A stretch of DNA of 46,889 nucleotides, from the NCBI GenBank assembly GCA_937951875.1, contig CALGAN010000081.1, positions 1-46,889 of the forward strand, read 5' to 3'. The translations under genes and the position numbers were made by a program. Origin of the DNA: an uncultured Alkalilimnicola sp. (GTDB lineage: Bacteria > Pseudomonadota > Gammaproteobacteria > Nitrococcales > AK92). Shown in pieces: positions 1-7,677 of this stretch; the stretch's first letter is position 1, and each line of letters opens with the position of its first letter. Under the pieces are notes generated by a model. The model ran no database searches. It was not told the origin of the DNA and saw only the letters and a list, made by a program, of their open reading frames with translations.

Positions 1-2
1 CC

Positions 3-458
3 GAGGTGCGCAAGCTGGCCGAGCGCAGCCAGGCGGCGGCGGCGGAGATCGGCGAGGTGGCCAGCTCCTCGGTGGCGTTGGCCGAGCGCGCCGGCAAGCT
101 GTTGGGCGAGATCGTGCCCTCGATCCAGAAGACCTCGGAACTGGTGCAGGAGATCGCCGCGGGCTCGACCGAGCAGTCCGCGGGTATTACCCAGATCAAT
201 GCCGCGGTGGAGCAGCTCAATCAGCTCACGCAGCAGAACGCCTCGGCGTCCGAGGAGCTGGCGGCGACCGCCGAGGAAATGTCCGCCCAGGCCGAGCAGC
301 TGCAGCAGCTGATCAGCTTCTTCAAGATCGATGGCGTCGGCGCCGCGCGCGCGCCGCTGACCGCCGGCGGTTCCAAGGCGCTCGCGCCCAAGCCGGCGAC
401 CAGGACCGCGGCGGTGCCGGTCAAGGCCGCGGATGAGTCCTCGTTCGTGCGGTTCTAA
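3..458 (+). CDS. Methyl-accepting chemotaxis protein, C-terminal part (5' cut by window edge)
   Basis: This is the cytoplasmic signalling tail of a chemoreceptor, which controls CheA kinase through CheW. The reading frame is already open at the first base, so the ligand-binding and membrane parts lie outside the window. The visible 152 residues contain the conserved EVRKLAERS segment of the signalling hairpin. A long heptad-rich helix (SAGITQINAAVEQL) follows, then a flexible Ala/Pro-rich tail. The last five residues, SFVRF, fit the loose x-aromatic-x-x-aromatic pattern of the CheR/CheB-docking pentapeptide of high-abundance receptors. That docking role is an inference. The stop is followed after 12 nt by cheW, so the two genes very likely share a transcript. 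The family call is secure. Confidence 0.95.
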   Translation, partial: EVRKLAERSQAAAAEIGEVASSSVALAERAGKLLGEIVPSIQKTSELVQEIAAGSTEQSAGITQINAAVEQLNQLTQQNASASEELAATAEEMSAQAEQLQQLISFFKIDGVGAARAPLTAGGSKALAPKPATRTAAVPVKAADESSFVRF

Positions 459-470
459 GAGGAGAAGGCG

Positions 471-1067
471 ATGAGCCAAATGCTCAAGCGCGAGAGGACG
501 GCGGCCGAGCAGGCCGACGAACACGCGCAATACCTGACCTTCCATCTGGGTCAGGAGATGTTCGCCGTGGGAATCCTGCAGGTGCGCGAGATCATCGAGT
601 ACGGCAACGTCACTACCGTGCCGATGATGCCCATGTTCATCCGTGGCGTGATCAACCTGCGCGGCAGCGTGGTGCCGGTGATCGACCTGGCGGCGCGCTT
701 CGGTCGCGGCGTGAGCCAGGTGCAGCGGCGCAGCTGCATCGTGATCGTGGAAGTGGACACGGGCGAGGAGGAGCGCCGGCAGTTGGGTGTGATGGTGGAC
801 GCGGTGTCGGAAGTGGTCGAGATCCCGGCCAGCGACATCGAACCGCCGCCCAGCTTCGGGGCGAAGATCCGCACCGAGTTCATCGCCGGCATGGGCAAGG
901 TCGCCGGCCGCTTCGTGATCCTGCTGAACATCGGCAAGGTGCTGGCGGTCGAGGACATGGCGCTGCTCGTTCAGCTCGGGCAGAGCCAGGAGGACCCGGA
1001 GTCGGCGGCTACCAAGCAAATGGCGCTGGAAGCGCCGGCGCTGCCGGCCGGCAGCGAGGTGGTCTGA
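471..1067 (+). CDS. cheW: Chemotaxis coupling protein CheW
   Basis: CheW links chemoreceptors to the histidine kinase CheA in the chemotaxis array. The protein has 198 residues. The CheW domain spans roughly residues 20-165: YLTFHLGQEMFAVGILQVRE opens the first SH3-like subdomain, and the motif FIRGVINLRGSVVPVIDL is characteristic of the family. The C-terminal 30 residues form an extra tail beyond the usual CheW length of about 155-170. The start ATG is preceded by GGAGAAGG. The gene lies 12 nt after the receptor gene and is followed by a strong terminator, so it ends the operon. The specific receptor may use this CheW as a dedicated partner, which is inferred from position only. Confidence 0.96.
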   Translation: MSQMLKRERTAAEQADEHAQYLTFHLGQEMFAVGILQVREIIEYGNVTTVPMMPMFIRGVINLRGSVVPVIDLAARFGRGVSQVQRRSCIVIVEVDTGEEERRQLGVMVDAVSEVVEIPASDIEPPPSFGAKIRTEFIAGMGKVAGRFVILLNIGKVLAVEDMALLVQLGQSQEDPESAATKQMALEAPALPAGSEVV

Positions 1068-1083
1068 GAAGTCAGGCAGCGAG

Positions 1084-1106
1084 GGGGGCGGATGCCCCCT
1101 TTTTTT
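1084..1106 (+). terminator. Rho-independent terminator after cheW
   Basis: A perfect GGGGGC / GCCCCC stem with a GGAT loop is followed by seven T residues, 16 nt after the cheW stop. It is a textbook intrinsic terminator for the receptor-cheW operon. Confidence 0.9.
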
Positions 1107-1145
1107 GTTCGCGCGCTGAGGTTCTCTGACCGCCGATGCGTAAGG

Positions 1146-1167
1146 CGGCTGCTTATAGAAGCAGCCG
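1146..1167. repeat. Perfect 9-bp hairpin between convergent genes
   Basis: CGGCTGCTT and AAGCAGCCG form a perfect inverted repeat around an ATAG loop. No T-run follows on either strand, so it is not an obvious intrinsic terminator. It lies between cheW and the convergent RDD gene. Confidence 0.6.
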
Positions 1168-1258
1168 AAGGGCCATTGATGTCCGTGCCTTGATCGTTTC
1201 TCTCGCCGCCAATATCGGGGCGTAGCCGTTATCAGTTGGGACGCACCGGACAAGGCTT

Positions 1259-1696
1259 TCAGCGCGGCTCTCGCACCACGATGGTTCCCGCTAGTTTATC
1301 GTGCCAGCCCTGTTTGCGCGGATCGAATGCTATCCAAATGAATCCGAGCATCAGCGGCAACGTCGATACGATGTAGGCAAAGTAGCGTCCAATCAGCTGG
1401 CCGGTGGACGCGGGTTGGCCGGTTTTCGCGTCCACGATCTTCGCCGATACAAGCATCTTTCCGGGCGTTGCTTGTTTATGCATCCAGAACAGGATGATCA
1501 TGATGGCCGGCAGTACGTAGGAAATCAGGAAATCGGCGGGGCCGGCAAAAAGGTTGGTGGCTGTGGATTCGAAATAATCCCAGCCGTAGACGGCAAGGAG
1601 CAGGGGCCAGGTGACGAGCACGATTAGGATGGAGTCAATGATGGTCGCTACGGTTCTGATCCAGAAGCCGGCGTATTCGCGTTCCTGCTCTTGCAT
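1259..1696 (-). CDS. RDD family integral membrane protein
   Basis: This is a small membrane protein of the RDD family, whose biochemical role is mostly unknown; some members have been linked to ion transport. The 145 residues contain three hydrophobic segments: about 17-35 (VATIIDSILIVLVTWPLLL), about 57-75 and about 106-125. The typical RDD landmarks are present: the N-terminal AGFWIRTVATIID, the central ATPGKMLVSAKIVD, and the C-terminal FDPRKQGWHDKLAGTIVV. The ATG at 1696 is chosen because GGGGGG lies just upstream and the RDD homology begins here. The open frame extends further upstream without recognisable homology. The gene is convergent with cheW. No functional context is visible. Confidence 0.88.
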   Translation of the reverse strand: MQEQEREYAGFWIRTVATIIDSILIVLVTWPLLLAVYGWDYFESTATNLFAGPADFLISYVLPAIMIILFWMHKQATPGKMLVSAKIVDAKTGQPASTGQLIGRYFAYIVSTLPLMLGFIWIAFDPRKQGWHDKLAGTIVVREPR

Positions 1697-2149
1697 CGAT
1701 TCCCCCCAAACATCGCTGTTCGTATTGTTATCGGGATGGAATGGAGCGTCGACATGTGCTGTCGTGTGGTACCGCGGCGGAACCGATGAAGCCCTTCCCT
1801 TGAATCGAAAGAGGGTATGAAAAGCGCTTGTGCCGAGATTCGCTCGCGGCGCTAATGGGCATGAACCCCATCGAGTATCGCGAGGGCCGCAATGGTACTG
1901 CCTCACGGTCCATCGGATTTCGATGTTAAGCAAATGCCGCGGAAAAAGTACAGCCGCGCGTGGTCAAGTTCCGGAGAGGCGCTAGGGTTAGCGTAATGCC
2001 CACGGCTCGATGCGGTCCGCCATCGGCCTGAGCGCTGTTTCCACAACCCGGTTGACAGGCAGCGTGCTCTGGCTCGCCGCTTCGGGCTTCTGCTACCGTT
2101 CCCGCCCGGTGATGTCAGCCGCCGCGGCCGTGGCGGGAAGGAAGCGGGT
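1697..2149. other. Gene-free stretch upstream of two divergent genes
   Basis: About 450 nt lie between the divergent RDD and FAD oxidoreductase genes. Only short frames without recognisable protein signatures are present on either strand. I see no repeat, RNA gene or confident promoter here. Confidence 0.5.
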
Positions 2150-3256
2150 TTGTACGAAGTCGACAGTGTCGTCATAGGTGCCGGCGTGGTCGGGTTGGCG
2201 GTGGCGCGGGCGCTGGCGCGCGCCGGGCGGGATGTGCTGATCCTGGAGGCCGAGGACGATTTCGGCACCGGGGTGAGCGCGCGCAACAGCGAGGTCATCC
2301 ACGCCGGGCTGTATTACCCGCGCGGTTCGCTCAAGGCGCGGCTGTGCGTGCGCGGCCGGGAGCTGTTGTACGCCTACTGCGCCGAGCGCGGCATCGACCA
2401 TCGTCGCTGCGGCAAGCTGCTGGTCGCCACCGAGCCGGCGCAACTGCACGGATTGGAGGAGATCGCCGCCGCGGCGGCAGTGAACGGGGTGGACGACCTG
2501 CGACCGCTGACGCGGGCCGAGGCGCTGGCGCTGGAGCCGGCGCTGCACTGCGTCGGCGCGCTGCTGTCGCCGTCCACCGGGATCGTCGACGCTCGCGGGC
2601 TGATGCTCGCGCTGCTGGGCGAGGCGGAAAGCCTGGGTGCCACTATCGCCTATCGCGCGCGGGTGGCGCGCATGGCGCTGCGCGGCGGCGGAGTCGAGAT
2701 CTGGGTGAACGACGACGCCGAGCCGCAGCTGCGGGCGCGGCTAGCGGTGAACTGCGCGGGGCTTGCCGCGCCGGCGCTGGCGGCGCGCATCGAGGGCTTC
2801 CCCGCCGCGCAGGTGCCGCGGGCGTATTTCGCCAAGGGCAATTACTTCGCGCTGCGCGGCCGCGCGCCATTCCAGCGGCTGGTCTACCCGCTGCCGGAGC
2901 CCGGCGGGCTCGGGGTGCATCTGACCCTGGACCTGGTCGGCCAGGCGCGGTTCGGGCCGGACGTGGAGTGGGTGGAGACGCCGGACTATCAGGTCGATCC
3001 GGCGCGGGCGGCGCGTTTCTACGGGTCGATCCGGCGCTATTGGCCGGAGCTGCCGGACGACGCGCTGGTGCCGGCCTATGCCGGCGTGCGGCCGAAGATC
3101 TCCGGCCCCGGCGAGCCGGCGGCGGATTTCCGCATCGACGGCCCGGCCGAGCATGGCCGCGAGGGGATCGTCAATCTGTTCGGGATCGAGTCGCCGGGAC
3201 TGACCTCGGCGCTGGCGATCGGGGAGTACGTGGCTGGGCTGGCCGGCGGTCGTTGA
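2150..3256 (+). CDS. FAD-dependent oxidoreductase, DAO / L-2-hydroxyglutarate oxidase-like
   Basis: This is a flavoprotein of the D-amino-acid-oxidase fold (368 aa), most like the LhgO/YgaF branch that oxidises 2-hydroxy acids. The N-terminus carries the dinucleotide-binding motif VVIGAGVVGLAVARALA (about residues 7-23) ending in an acidic residue (ILEAE). It is followed by NSEVIHAGLYYP, a segment typical of LhgO-like proteins. The C-terminal GIESPGLTSALAIGEYV is the second FAD-contacting region. The chosen start is a TTG with GGAAGGAAG about 6 nt upstream; no ATG lies between this and the Rossmann motif. The gene stands alone, and the substrate cannot be read from the sequence. Glycerol-3-phosphate or other 2-hydroxy-acid substrates remain possible. 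Confidence 0.88.
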   Translation: MYEVDSVVIGAGVVGLAVARALARAGRDVLILEAEDDFGTGVSARNSEVIHAGLYYPRGSLKARLCVRGRELLYAYCAERGIDHRRCGKLLVATEPAQLHGLEEIAAAAAVNGVDDLRPLTRAEALALEPALHCVGALLSPSTGIVDARGLMLALLGEAESLGATIAYRARVARMALRGGGVEIWVNDDAEPQLRARLAVNCAGLAAPALAARIEGFPAAQVPRAYFAKGNYFALRGRAPFQRLVYPLPEPGGLGVHLTLDLVGQARFGPDVEWVETPDYQVDPARAARFYGSIRRYWPELPDDALVPAYAGVRPKISGPGEPAADFRIDGPAEHGREGIVNLFGIESPGLTSALAIGEYVAGLAGGR

Positions 3257-3277
3257 GCGCTTGGGCGCGATCCTGGG

Positions 3278-3300
3278 CTCCCGCGTTCGCGGGAGTGACG
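3278..3300. repeat. Dispersed palindrome, CGTCA-CCCGCG...CGCGGG family
   Basis: Eight-base arms CTCCCGCG/CGCGGGAG surround TT and are followed by TGACG. Read on the minus strand, it resembles the widespread proteobacterial element beginning CGTCA and centred on CCCGCGAACGCGGG. Related copies in this window are at 3341-3388, 5601-5625, 10781-10830 and 10877-10900. Confidence 0.65.
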
Positions 3301-3340
3301 CGCCGCCCGTATGCGCATATCTCCGACGGGGCTCGGGGTC

Positions 3341-3388
3341 GTCATGCCTGCGTAAAGTTCATCCCCGCGCAGGCGGGGCGGGCATCCA
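3341..3388. repeat. Dispersed 48-50 bp repeat (copy 1)
   Basis: The element starts GTCATGCCTGCG and ends GGCGGGCATCCA, with a CCCCGC/GCGGGG palindrome inside. The ends match the copy at 10781-10830. Confidence 0.6.
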
Positions 3389-3479
3389 ATTCTTAGCTAG
3401 ACCCAGCTCAAGCTGTGTCGGTAACGCAATGTACCCTATGGAATCGACCTTGGTGAGAGGGGCTGGGGCGCAGCAATCG

Positions 3480-3540
3480 TTGTGCTTCGCGGTTTGCTTC
3501 GCCCCCTCTCCCTAATCCTCCCCGGCGAGGGGGAGGGAAC
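3480..3540. repeat. Half-unit related to the 5357-5542 element
   Basis: It begins TTGTGCTTCGCGG, one mismatch from the left end of the 5.4-kb element, and continues into a CCTCCCCGGCGAGGGGGAGG palindrome. Confidence 0.5.
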
Positions 3541-3644
3541 TCATCAAACCGCCGTTCTGCCCAGACTCGGTTGTGGCATATCGGCCCGGCGGTGGATCTT
3601 GTGTTTACGACGCCGTCCGGGCCGAGAGGGGCACGCCGGCGGTT

Positions 3645-4100
3645 CTAGGTCCGCAGCCGCTTGGCGACCGCTTCGTTGGCCATCAGGCGGTTGATGTCCT
3701 CGGCTTCGGGCAGGCGCGGGCGGTCGCGGTTGCGATCGACGATGCACAGGAAGCCGAGCGGTTCGCTGCCGGTGGCGTGGAACTGGTGGAAGGTGTCGGG
3801 GCCGATGTAGACGACGTCGTGCAGCCCGACCGGCGCCACCTTGTCCTCCAGGATCACTTCGCCCGAGCCGCGGATGATCACCACGGTGTGGGTGTGCTCG
3901 TGCCGCTCCAGGGTGGAGTAGCCGCCGGGCTGGATCTCGAAGTAGCGAGTGATGCAGTTGAGCGCTTCCTCGCCTTCGCCCTCGCCGAGGATGGTCTGGC
4001 GGGTGATGTCCTTGTAGTGGCTACCCTCGTTCTTATACTCGCGTACCGGAACGTTTTCCCAGGTGTAGCCTTTCGCGCGGATGATTTTCGCCGTGCTCAT
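3645..4100 (-). CDS. Cupin protein, probable methylthioxylulose-5-phosphate methylsulfurylase partner of the RLP
   Basis: This is a single-domain cupin of 151 residues. The first cupin motif is seen as GGYSTLERHEHTHTVVIIRG, with the metal-ligand pattern H-x-H...; the second as GPDTFHQFHATG. The ATG overlaps the stop of the RLP gene as ATGA, so translation of the two is coupled. In Rhodospirillum rubrum an RLP isomerises 5-methylthioribulose-1-phosphate, and a cupin then releases methanethiol from 1-methylthioxylulose-5-phosphate to give 1-deoxyxylulose-5-phosphate for isoprenoid synthesis. The same pairing here makes that role likely. It is an inference from context, since cupins are functionally diverse. 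The upstream enzymes (MTA phosphorylase, MtnA) are not in the window. Confidence 0.85.
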   Translation of the reverse strand: MSTAKIIRAKGYTWENVPVREYKNEGSHYKDITRQTILGEGEGEEALNCITRYFEIQPGGYSTLERHEHTHTVVIIRGSGEVILEDKVAPVGLHDVVYIGPDTFHQFHATGSEPLGFLCIVDRNRDRPRLPEAEDINRLMANEAVAKRLRT

Positions 4101-5200
4101 GCGGTTGCCAGCGCCTCCTTCAGGGTGCGGGAAGCGGCGGCGAGATCGCCTTGGGCGTACAGGCTGCCGCCGATCAGAACGATGGTATCCGGGCCGTAGC
4201 GGCGTATCCATTCCGGCGCGCGCTTGACGTCCATGCCGCCGCCCGGGGTGGGGAAGGCCGGCCGCAGGCCGCCGAGCTCGCGGCGCAGGTGATGGTTGAT
4301 CGCCTCGCAGGTCTCCACGGTGAAACCGAAACGCCCGCCTGTGTTCGGGTAGATGGACGCGTCGGCGCCTGCCAATCTGAACAGATCGCCGAGCAGAAGT
4401 TCCGGGGCGATGCCGTGATCGGCGCCGAAGTAGGCGCCGGTGAGTGCTGGGTGGGCCATCAGCGCCAGGCCGAACTCGTCGCGCGCCCAGCGCATGGCGT
4501 CCAGCCCGGTGACCCAGGGGTTGATCAGCACGCCCTGACAGCCGGCTTGGCGGGCCGCCTCCAGCCGCCGCGGCAGCTCGGCGTAGCCGGCGGTGACGTT
4601 GGGGAAGTACAGGCTGCGGCCACCGGTCGCGGCGTTGGCGCGGGCGATGGCTTCCTGGCAGCGGGCCAGGCGCTCGGCGAACGGCGCGTCCGGCTGGTCG
4701 GCGACGCCATGGTCGTCCTTGATGATGTGCACGCCGCCTAAGGCGAACTGGTAGGCGCGCTCGGCCAGCTCGGCGGCGCTCATGCCCATCGGCTTGAGGG
4801 CGCTGCACAGCAGCGGCCCCCGCGGGGCGGCGCAGATCTCGCGCAGGCCGGCGATGCCGTGCCGCGGGCCGCCGAAGGCGTCGAGCAGCGCCTGCGGCCA
4901 GCGGATGTCGACGATGCGCATGCCCTGCTTGAGCGAGATGTTGCCGAACAGCAGGTTCAGGCACTGGCTGAGCTCGGTGCCGATGGCCGCCAGCGGGTAG
5001 GAGATGACGGCGCGGTAGCGGCCGTCGGCCAGCGCCTCCAGCGCGTCGATGCGGCCGACCATGCGCTCGCGGATGTCGTCCGAGATCACCTCGGCGCCGA
5101 GCTCCACTGTCTGCTCCAGGGCGATGCCCAGCGCTTTCTGCTCGGCCGATTCCCCGGGCGCGAGCGTGAGGATGAAGGTGACGTCGAGACGCTGGCTCAT
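4097..5200 (-). CDS. RuBisCO-like protein (form IV RLP)
   Basis: This 367-residue protein belongs to the RuBisCO large-subunit superfamily but is not a carboxylase. Superfamily landmarks are LLCSALKPMG (K136, equivalent to the catalytic lysine of the TxKPK motif), GGVHIIKDDHG (K161, the position of the carbamylated lysine, with D163), AHPALTG (H250) and PTPGGGMDV. The residue matching the metal-ligand glutamate of the KDDE motif is histidine (H164), and no loop-6 lysine signature is seen. Family members rearrange methylthio-pentulose phosphates, either as MtnW enolase or as the 1,3-isomerase of R. rubrum. The overlapping downstream cupin favours the R. rubrum-type methylthioadenosine-isoprenoid shunt. 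The ATG at 5200 follows a GGGACTT-type ribosome site. Confidence 0.92.
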   Translation of the reverse strand: MSQRLDVTFILTLAPGESAEQKALGIALEQTVELGAEVISDDIRERMVGRIDALEALADGRYRAVISYPLAAIGTELSQCLNLLFGNISLKQGMRIVDIRWPQALLDAFGGPRHGIAGLREICAAPRGPLLCSALKPMGMSAAELAERAYQFALGGVHIIKDDHGVADQPDAPFAERLARCQEAIARANAATGGRSLYFPNVTAGYAELPRRLEAARQAGCQGVLINPWVTGLDAMRWARDEFGLALMAHPALTGAYFGADHGIAPELLLGDLFRLAGADASIYPNTGGRFGFTVETCEAINHHLRRELGGLRPAFPTPGGGMDVKRAPEWIRRYGPDTIVLIGGSLYAQGDLAAASRTLKEALATA

Positions 5201-5356
5201 GGCGAAGTCCCTTGCGCGTGCGGCTGAAAGGACGCCGATTTTAGCGCCGATGGGGGTGGGCGCCTATCGGTGCGTTGCGTGAGGGGGGGCGGTTCTTTGC
5301 CCGGCGGCGGCTAGCGTACCGTGCGCGTCGCCCGGCGGTGCTGGATGGTCGAGAAG

Positions 5357-5542
5357 TTGCGCTTCGCGGTTGTTTGTCCTCCTCACCCCAGCCCCTCTCC
5401 CGCGAGGGGAGAGGGGGGTAAGAAGAAGCCGGTGCCGCCTGACGTCGATACTTGGCAGGACGACGGTCCGTACGTTCCCTCCTCCCCCGCGGGGGAGAGC
5501 GTAGCGAGGGGGTGAGGGGGACAAACAAATCGCGAAGCGCAA
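5357..5542. mobile_element. REPIN/MITE-like element with about 32-bp inverted termini
   Basis: The left end begins TTGCGCTTCGCGG (5357-5388). The right end (5511-5542) is its near-perfect reverse complement, ending CGCGAAGCGCAA, with about one gap and two mismatches over 32 bp. Inside lie two GC-rich palindromes of the CCCCTCTCCCGCGAGGGGAG type in inverted orientation. Two inverted REP-like units are the layout of a REPIN. No transposase is encoded. A half-unit with a related end lies at 3480-3540. Confidence 0.6.
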
Positions 5543-5600
5543 AACGTTTATTTCAAGGAAATTCGTGCTGCAGAGCCGGTTCCGTAAGGCTAACGGGCCT

Positions 5601-5625
5601 GAATGCCCACATGCGCGGGCGTGAC
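5601..5625. repeat. Dispersed palindrome copy (GCGCGGGCGTGACG type)
   Basis: GAATGCCCACATGCGCGGGC followed by GTGACG matches the copy at 10877-10900 over most of its length. Confidence 0.5.
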
Positions 5626-5689
5626 GCCTCAGAAGCCCTTCGACCGAGGTGGTGGGCATACAGTAAGCCCACGAGGGGCTGCGCCGCCG

Positions 5690-6547
5690 CTACTTGGCGG
5701 CCTCCGGCTTGGCGTAGATGGTGAGGATGCCGGCCAGCACCACTAGGGCGATGCCGGTGACGGTGAGCACGCCCAGCAGCTCGTCCCAGAACAGCCAGCC
5801 GAACAGCGCGCCGTACACCACCGAGACGTAGGTCAGCGGGCCGATCTGGCCGGCGGGGGCGAGGGCGTAGGCGCGGGTGAACAGCAGCTGCGCGCCGGTG
5901 GCGCAGCCGCCGACCACGCACATCCAGGCCAGCTCGGCCAGGGTCGGCGTCTTCCAGGCCCAGAGCAGCGGTACCGCCGACACCAGCAGGGCGATCACGG
6001 TGAAGTAGAACACGATGCGGGTGCCGGGCTCGGTGGCGGTCATGCGCCGCACGGTGACGAAGGCGTCCGCGGCGAACAGCGCGCCCAGCAGGCCGATCAG
6101 CGAGGCTGTGGACATGGCGCCGGTGCCGGGCCGCAGGATCAGCAGCACGCCGGCGAAGCCGATGATCACCGCCGCGATCGCCAGCTTGGGAATCCGCTCT
6201 TTGAGCCAGAGGAAGGCGATGATGGGGATGAACAGCGGCGAGGTGAGCTTGAAGGTGGTGGCCTCGGCCAGCGGCAGGTGGCTGAAGGCGTAGAAGAAGC
6301 AGTACATGCCGCTCACCCCCACCAGACCGCGCATCAGGTGCATGTGCGGCACCTTGGTGCGCAGGCTCGACACGCCGTTGCGCAGGATCATCGGCACCAG
6401 CAGGCCCAGGCCGAAGATGTTGCGGAAGAACACGATCATCTCCAGCGGCTGGCTGGCCGACACCGTTTTGATCGCGGCGTTGCCGATGGTGAACAGCAGC
6501 TCGGAGCAGAGGATCAGGACGGCGGCGCGGACGAGGGTGGGGTTCAT
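5690..6547 (-). CDS. EamA/DMT-superfamily transporter
   Basis: This is a predicted inner-membrane metabolite transporter with 285 residues and about ten hydrophobic helices, arranged as two EamA repeats (about residues 5-140 and 150-280). Typical features are the N-terminal LVRAAVLILCSELLFTIGNA, the loop FFRNIFGLGLLVP in repeat 1, and FTRAYALAPAGQIGPLTYVS in repeat 2. RhaT/YdcZ/SAM-carrier-type exporters belong here, and the substrate cannot be predicted. The ATG at 6547 fits the family N-terminus. The gene is separated from the RLP operon by about 490 nt of repeats and is oriented the same way. No functional link is shown. Confidence 0.9.
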   Translation of the reverse strand: MNPTLVRAAVLILCSELLFTIGNAAIKTVSASQPLEMIVFFRNIFGLGLLVPMILRNGVSSLRTKVPHMHLMRGLVGVSGMYCFFYAFSHLPLAEATTFKLTSPLFIPIIAFLWLKERIPKLAIAAVIIGFAGVLLILRPGTGAMSTASLIGLLGALFAADAFVTVRRMTATEPGTRIVFYFTVIALLVSAVPLLWAWKTPTLAELAWMCVVGGCATGAQLLFTRAYALAPAGQIGPLTYVSVVYGALFGWLFWDELLGVLTVTGIALVVLAGILTIYAKPEAAK

Positions 6548-6648
6548 CAGTGTTCCCGAATGTCTGCCCGCGATTCTAGCGCCAGCGTCGGCGCGGCTCC
6601 ATTGGGTTATGCCGCCCTATCCGGGTGGGCGGCGAGCCGCGGCCTGAT

Positions 6649-7677
6649 TCAGTTCTCGAAGCGCTCGGCGACGGCGACCGTGCCCGGCGCGGTCTGACTG
6701 GCCAGCAGCAGCGCGCTTTCGGCGGCGAGCAGCAGATCCTGCGGCGAGCGGCCATGCTGCGGGAAGGCGGCGACACCGACGTAGGCCTGCAGCCCGTCGG
6801 TCGTTTCGCCATTCGGCAGGCGGATGTCGCCTATCGCTTGCAGCAGATCCTGGGTGCGGCGGCGACAGTCGTTCAGGCCGGCTTCCGGCAGCACCACCGC
6901 GAAGCGCCGCTCGCTCATGCGACAGCAGACGTCGGAAGCGCGGAAGCTCGCCTGGAGCAGGCTGCCGAACGCCTGCAGGATGCGGTCGTCGTCGGCGCCG
7001 TGCAGCTCGCACAGGATGAGTCCCAGCTCGGTGTCGTTGCGGGTGGCGCGGTGCAGCTCGCGGGCCAGCGTGTCTTCCATGTAGCGGCGGTTGAACAGGC
7101 CGGTGAGGGCGTCGCGCACCGTGCGGTGCGTCAGCCGCCGCTTCAGGTACAGCCCGCCCAGGCCGAGCGCGGCGCTCAGCGCCAGCAGCCGGGGCCGTTC
7201 GCCGAGTCCGGCCAGGTCGGTCCCCGGGGTGAGCGGCCACAGCCGCAGCTCGCCCAGGGGGATGCCCTGATGGATCAGCGGCAGCCGCATGGCCTGTTCC
7301 AGCGCATGCCGGGCGAGCTGGGTGAGGGGGGCGGCGTCGTTCGCCTGGCCGTTTTGCCAGGTATCGCGGTCGTACCACACGCCGGCGATGATCAGCGGCT
7401 GGTCTTCGGTTTCCAGGCAGAACGCGCCGAGGGTTTGCGGCAGCAGCTCGACGGCGGCGGCGAGCAGCTCGCGCACGGCCTGCTCTTCGGTCGAGGCCTG
7501 GGTCAGGCCTTGCAGCAGCGCGGCGGAGCGCGCCAGCACGGAGGCGTCGTCCCGGACGTCGGCCGGCGGGGCGGACAGGCGTTGGATCGAGGCCCGCAGC
7601 GCGTCCTGGGCGCGCTGCTGGTCGGCGGCCGCTTGGTGTAATTGTGCGAGGATCGCGGCGATGTCGGCTGAATGCAT
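6649..7677 (-). CDS. GAF-like plus degenerate GGDEF protein, probably catalytically inactive
   Basis: The protein has 342 residues. Residues about 45-165 look like a GAF-type sensor. The GGDEF domain starts at RDALTGLFNRRYMEDTL (188-204). The signature pentapeptide is SERRF (255-259) instead of GGDEF, and the first metal-binding strand reads LILCELHG rather than the usual D-x-D form. Diguanylate cyclase activity is therefore unlikely. The allosteric I-site RxxD is intact as RASD (246-249), at the normal spacing before the active-site position, so it may bind cyclic di-GMP as a receptor; this is inference. The ATG at 7677 has GGGGAG about 6 nt upstream, and the longer open frame lacks a ribosome site. 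The gene lies about 90 nt after a small membrane protein gene on the same strand. Confidence 0.85.
   Translation of the reverse strand: MHSADIAAILAQLHQAAADQQRAQDALRASIQRLSAPPADVRDDASVLARSAALLQGLTQASTEEQAVRELLAAAVELLPQTLGAFCLETEDQPLIIAGVWYDRDTWQNGQANDAAPLTQLARHALEQAMRLPLIHQGIPLGELRLWPLTPGTDLAGLGERPRLLALSAALGLGGLYLKRRLTHRTVRDALTGLFNRRYMEDTLARELHRATRNDTELGLILCELHGADDDRILQAFGSLLQASFRASDVCCRMSERRFAVVLPEAGLNDCRRRTQDLLQAIGDIRLPNGETTDGLQAYVGVAAFPQHGRSPQDLLLAAESALLLASQTAPGTVAVAERFEN

Larger units (their letters stand above)
3257..3644. other. Repeat-rich intergenic stretch
   Basis: No gene is seen. The stretch holds three palindromic elements: CTCCCGCG-TT-CGCGGGAG at 3278-3295, a composite GTCATGCC...GGGCATCCA element at 3341-3388, and a half-copy of the REPIN-like element at 3480-3540. 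The short frames here are products of these repeats. Confidence 0.7.
5201..5689. other. Gene-free stretch carrying a REPIN/MITE-like element
   Basis: No gene is supported between the RLP and the EamA transporter. The stretch is dominated by a 186-bp inverted-repeat element (5357-5542) and one short palindrome near 5601-5625. Confidence 0.7.

Noticed and set aside
2344..3396. 350-codon frame overlapping the FAD oxidoreductase
   Set aside because: Arg/Ala/Gly-rich product in another frame of a gene with a clear Rossmann motif.
4097..5200. Genuine CO2-fixing RuBisCO large subunit
   Set aside because: It has 367 residues, histidine at the glutamate ligand position, and no loop-6 lysine signature; the cupin neighbour fits an RLP.
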